Shown: in pieces, positions 63,889 to 64,000 of the stretch | Layout: each line of letters opens with the position of its first letter | Numbering within the stretch: position 1 is the first letter of the stretch | DNA from: Botryosphaeria dothidea | Lineage: Eukaryota > Ascomycota > Dothideomycetes > Botryosphaeriales > Botryosphaeriaceae | DNA length: 64,000 bases | Assembly (NCBI GenBank): GCA_011503125.2 | Contig: WWBZ02000016.1 | Span: 4,650,001-4,714,000 of the forward strand | Reading direction: 5' to 3' | Notes under the pieces: generated by a model | Databases searched by the model: none | Told to the model about the DNA's origin: nothing | The model's input: only the letters and a program-made list of their open reading frames with translations | Program-made: the position numbers and the translations under genes

Positions 63889-64000
63889 GGCGGCGGCTGT
63901 AGATGCTTGGGAGGTGGTGTGGACAGCTCGCAGCTGGTAGCGGGGTCCAAAGGGAAGGCAGCTGGAGCGCTGCGGGGCGGCTTGGCAGCCATTCCCTCCG

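Noticed and set aside
1..64000. CRISPR arrays, prophage or bacterial operons
   Set aside because: The sequence is clearly eukaryotic (spliceosomal introns throughout); no regularly spaced short repeats seen.

Overview
The window is nuclear DNA of a filamentous ascomycete (Pezizomycotina). Genes carry several short introns of about 45-75 bp with GTRAGT donors, CTRAY branch sites and YAG acceptors. The gene set is also typical of this group: a fungal NLR, an adenylation-thiolation-reductase enzyme, an HsbA-like secreted protein, small cysteine-rich secreted proteins, SLD3 and DPP III. The class cannot be fixed from sequence alone.

Left part (1-23 kb). The start of protoporphyrinogen oxidase runs off the left edge (minus). 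An HsbA-like secreted protein gene follows (1962-3050, plus). From 3670 to 17369 on the minus strand lies one large NLR gene: N-terminal helical domain, NACHT, about eight ankyrin repeats, C-terminal SPRY. It is split by two insertions. One is a 437-bp fold-back element with 100-bp perfect arms (8288-8724). The other, at its edge, is a complete 8,014-bp Ty3/Gypsy chromovirus (8731-16744) with matching 478-bp LTRs, a 5-bp target duplication and intact gag and pol. The retroelement shows a classic -1 frameshift heptamer at the gag stop, a likely self-priming site, and an extra intron-containing gene on the opposite strand, antisense to the end of pol, encoding a Zn2Cys6-spaced cysteine cluster plus coiled coil. 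Next comes a tandem family of three five-exon genes for small secreted proteins (19.0-22.3 kb).

Middle part (23-47 kb). An NRPS-like A-T-R enzyme, an amino-acid permease and a PHYHD1-type dioxygenase sit in a row. Four tandem copies of an uncharacterised two-module zinc-binding family follow (33.0-35.8 kb), with a fifth copy at 44.1-44.7 kb. Between them are a relic of a nucleoside-phosphorylase (Pfs/PNP_UDP) domain, a fungal sulfatase with a CT-tract frameshift, and a coiled-coil protein. A short-chain dehydrogenase closes the block.

Right part (47-64 kb). A low-gene-density stretch contains a helical/Q-rich hypothetical protein, a GPI-anchored secreted protein, and a kelch-repeat membrane protein gene broken by a 240-bp solo LTR with a perfect 5-bp duplication. 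The window ends in two well-conserved housekeeping genes on the minus strand: SLD3 (three exons, 999 aa) and dipeptidyl peptidase III.

Overall the window alternates conserved genes with accessory islands where sensor and surface genes (NLR, kelch, sulfatase, Pfs) have been broken by mobile elements or point changes. The transposon that split the NLR looks very young and possibly competent.
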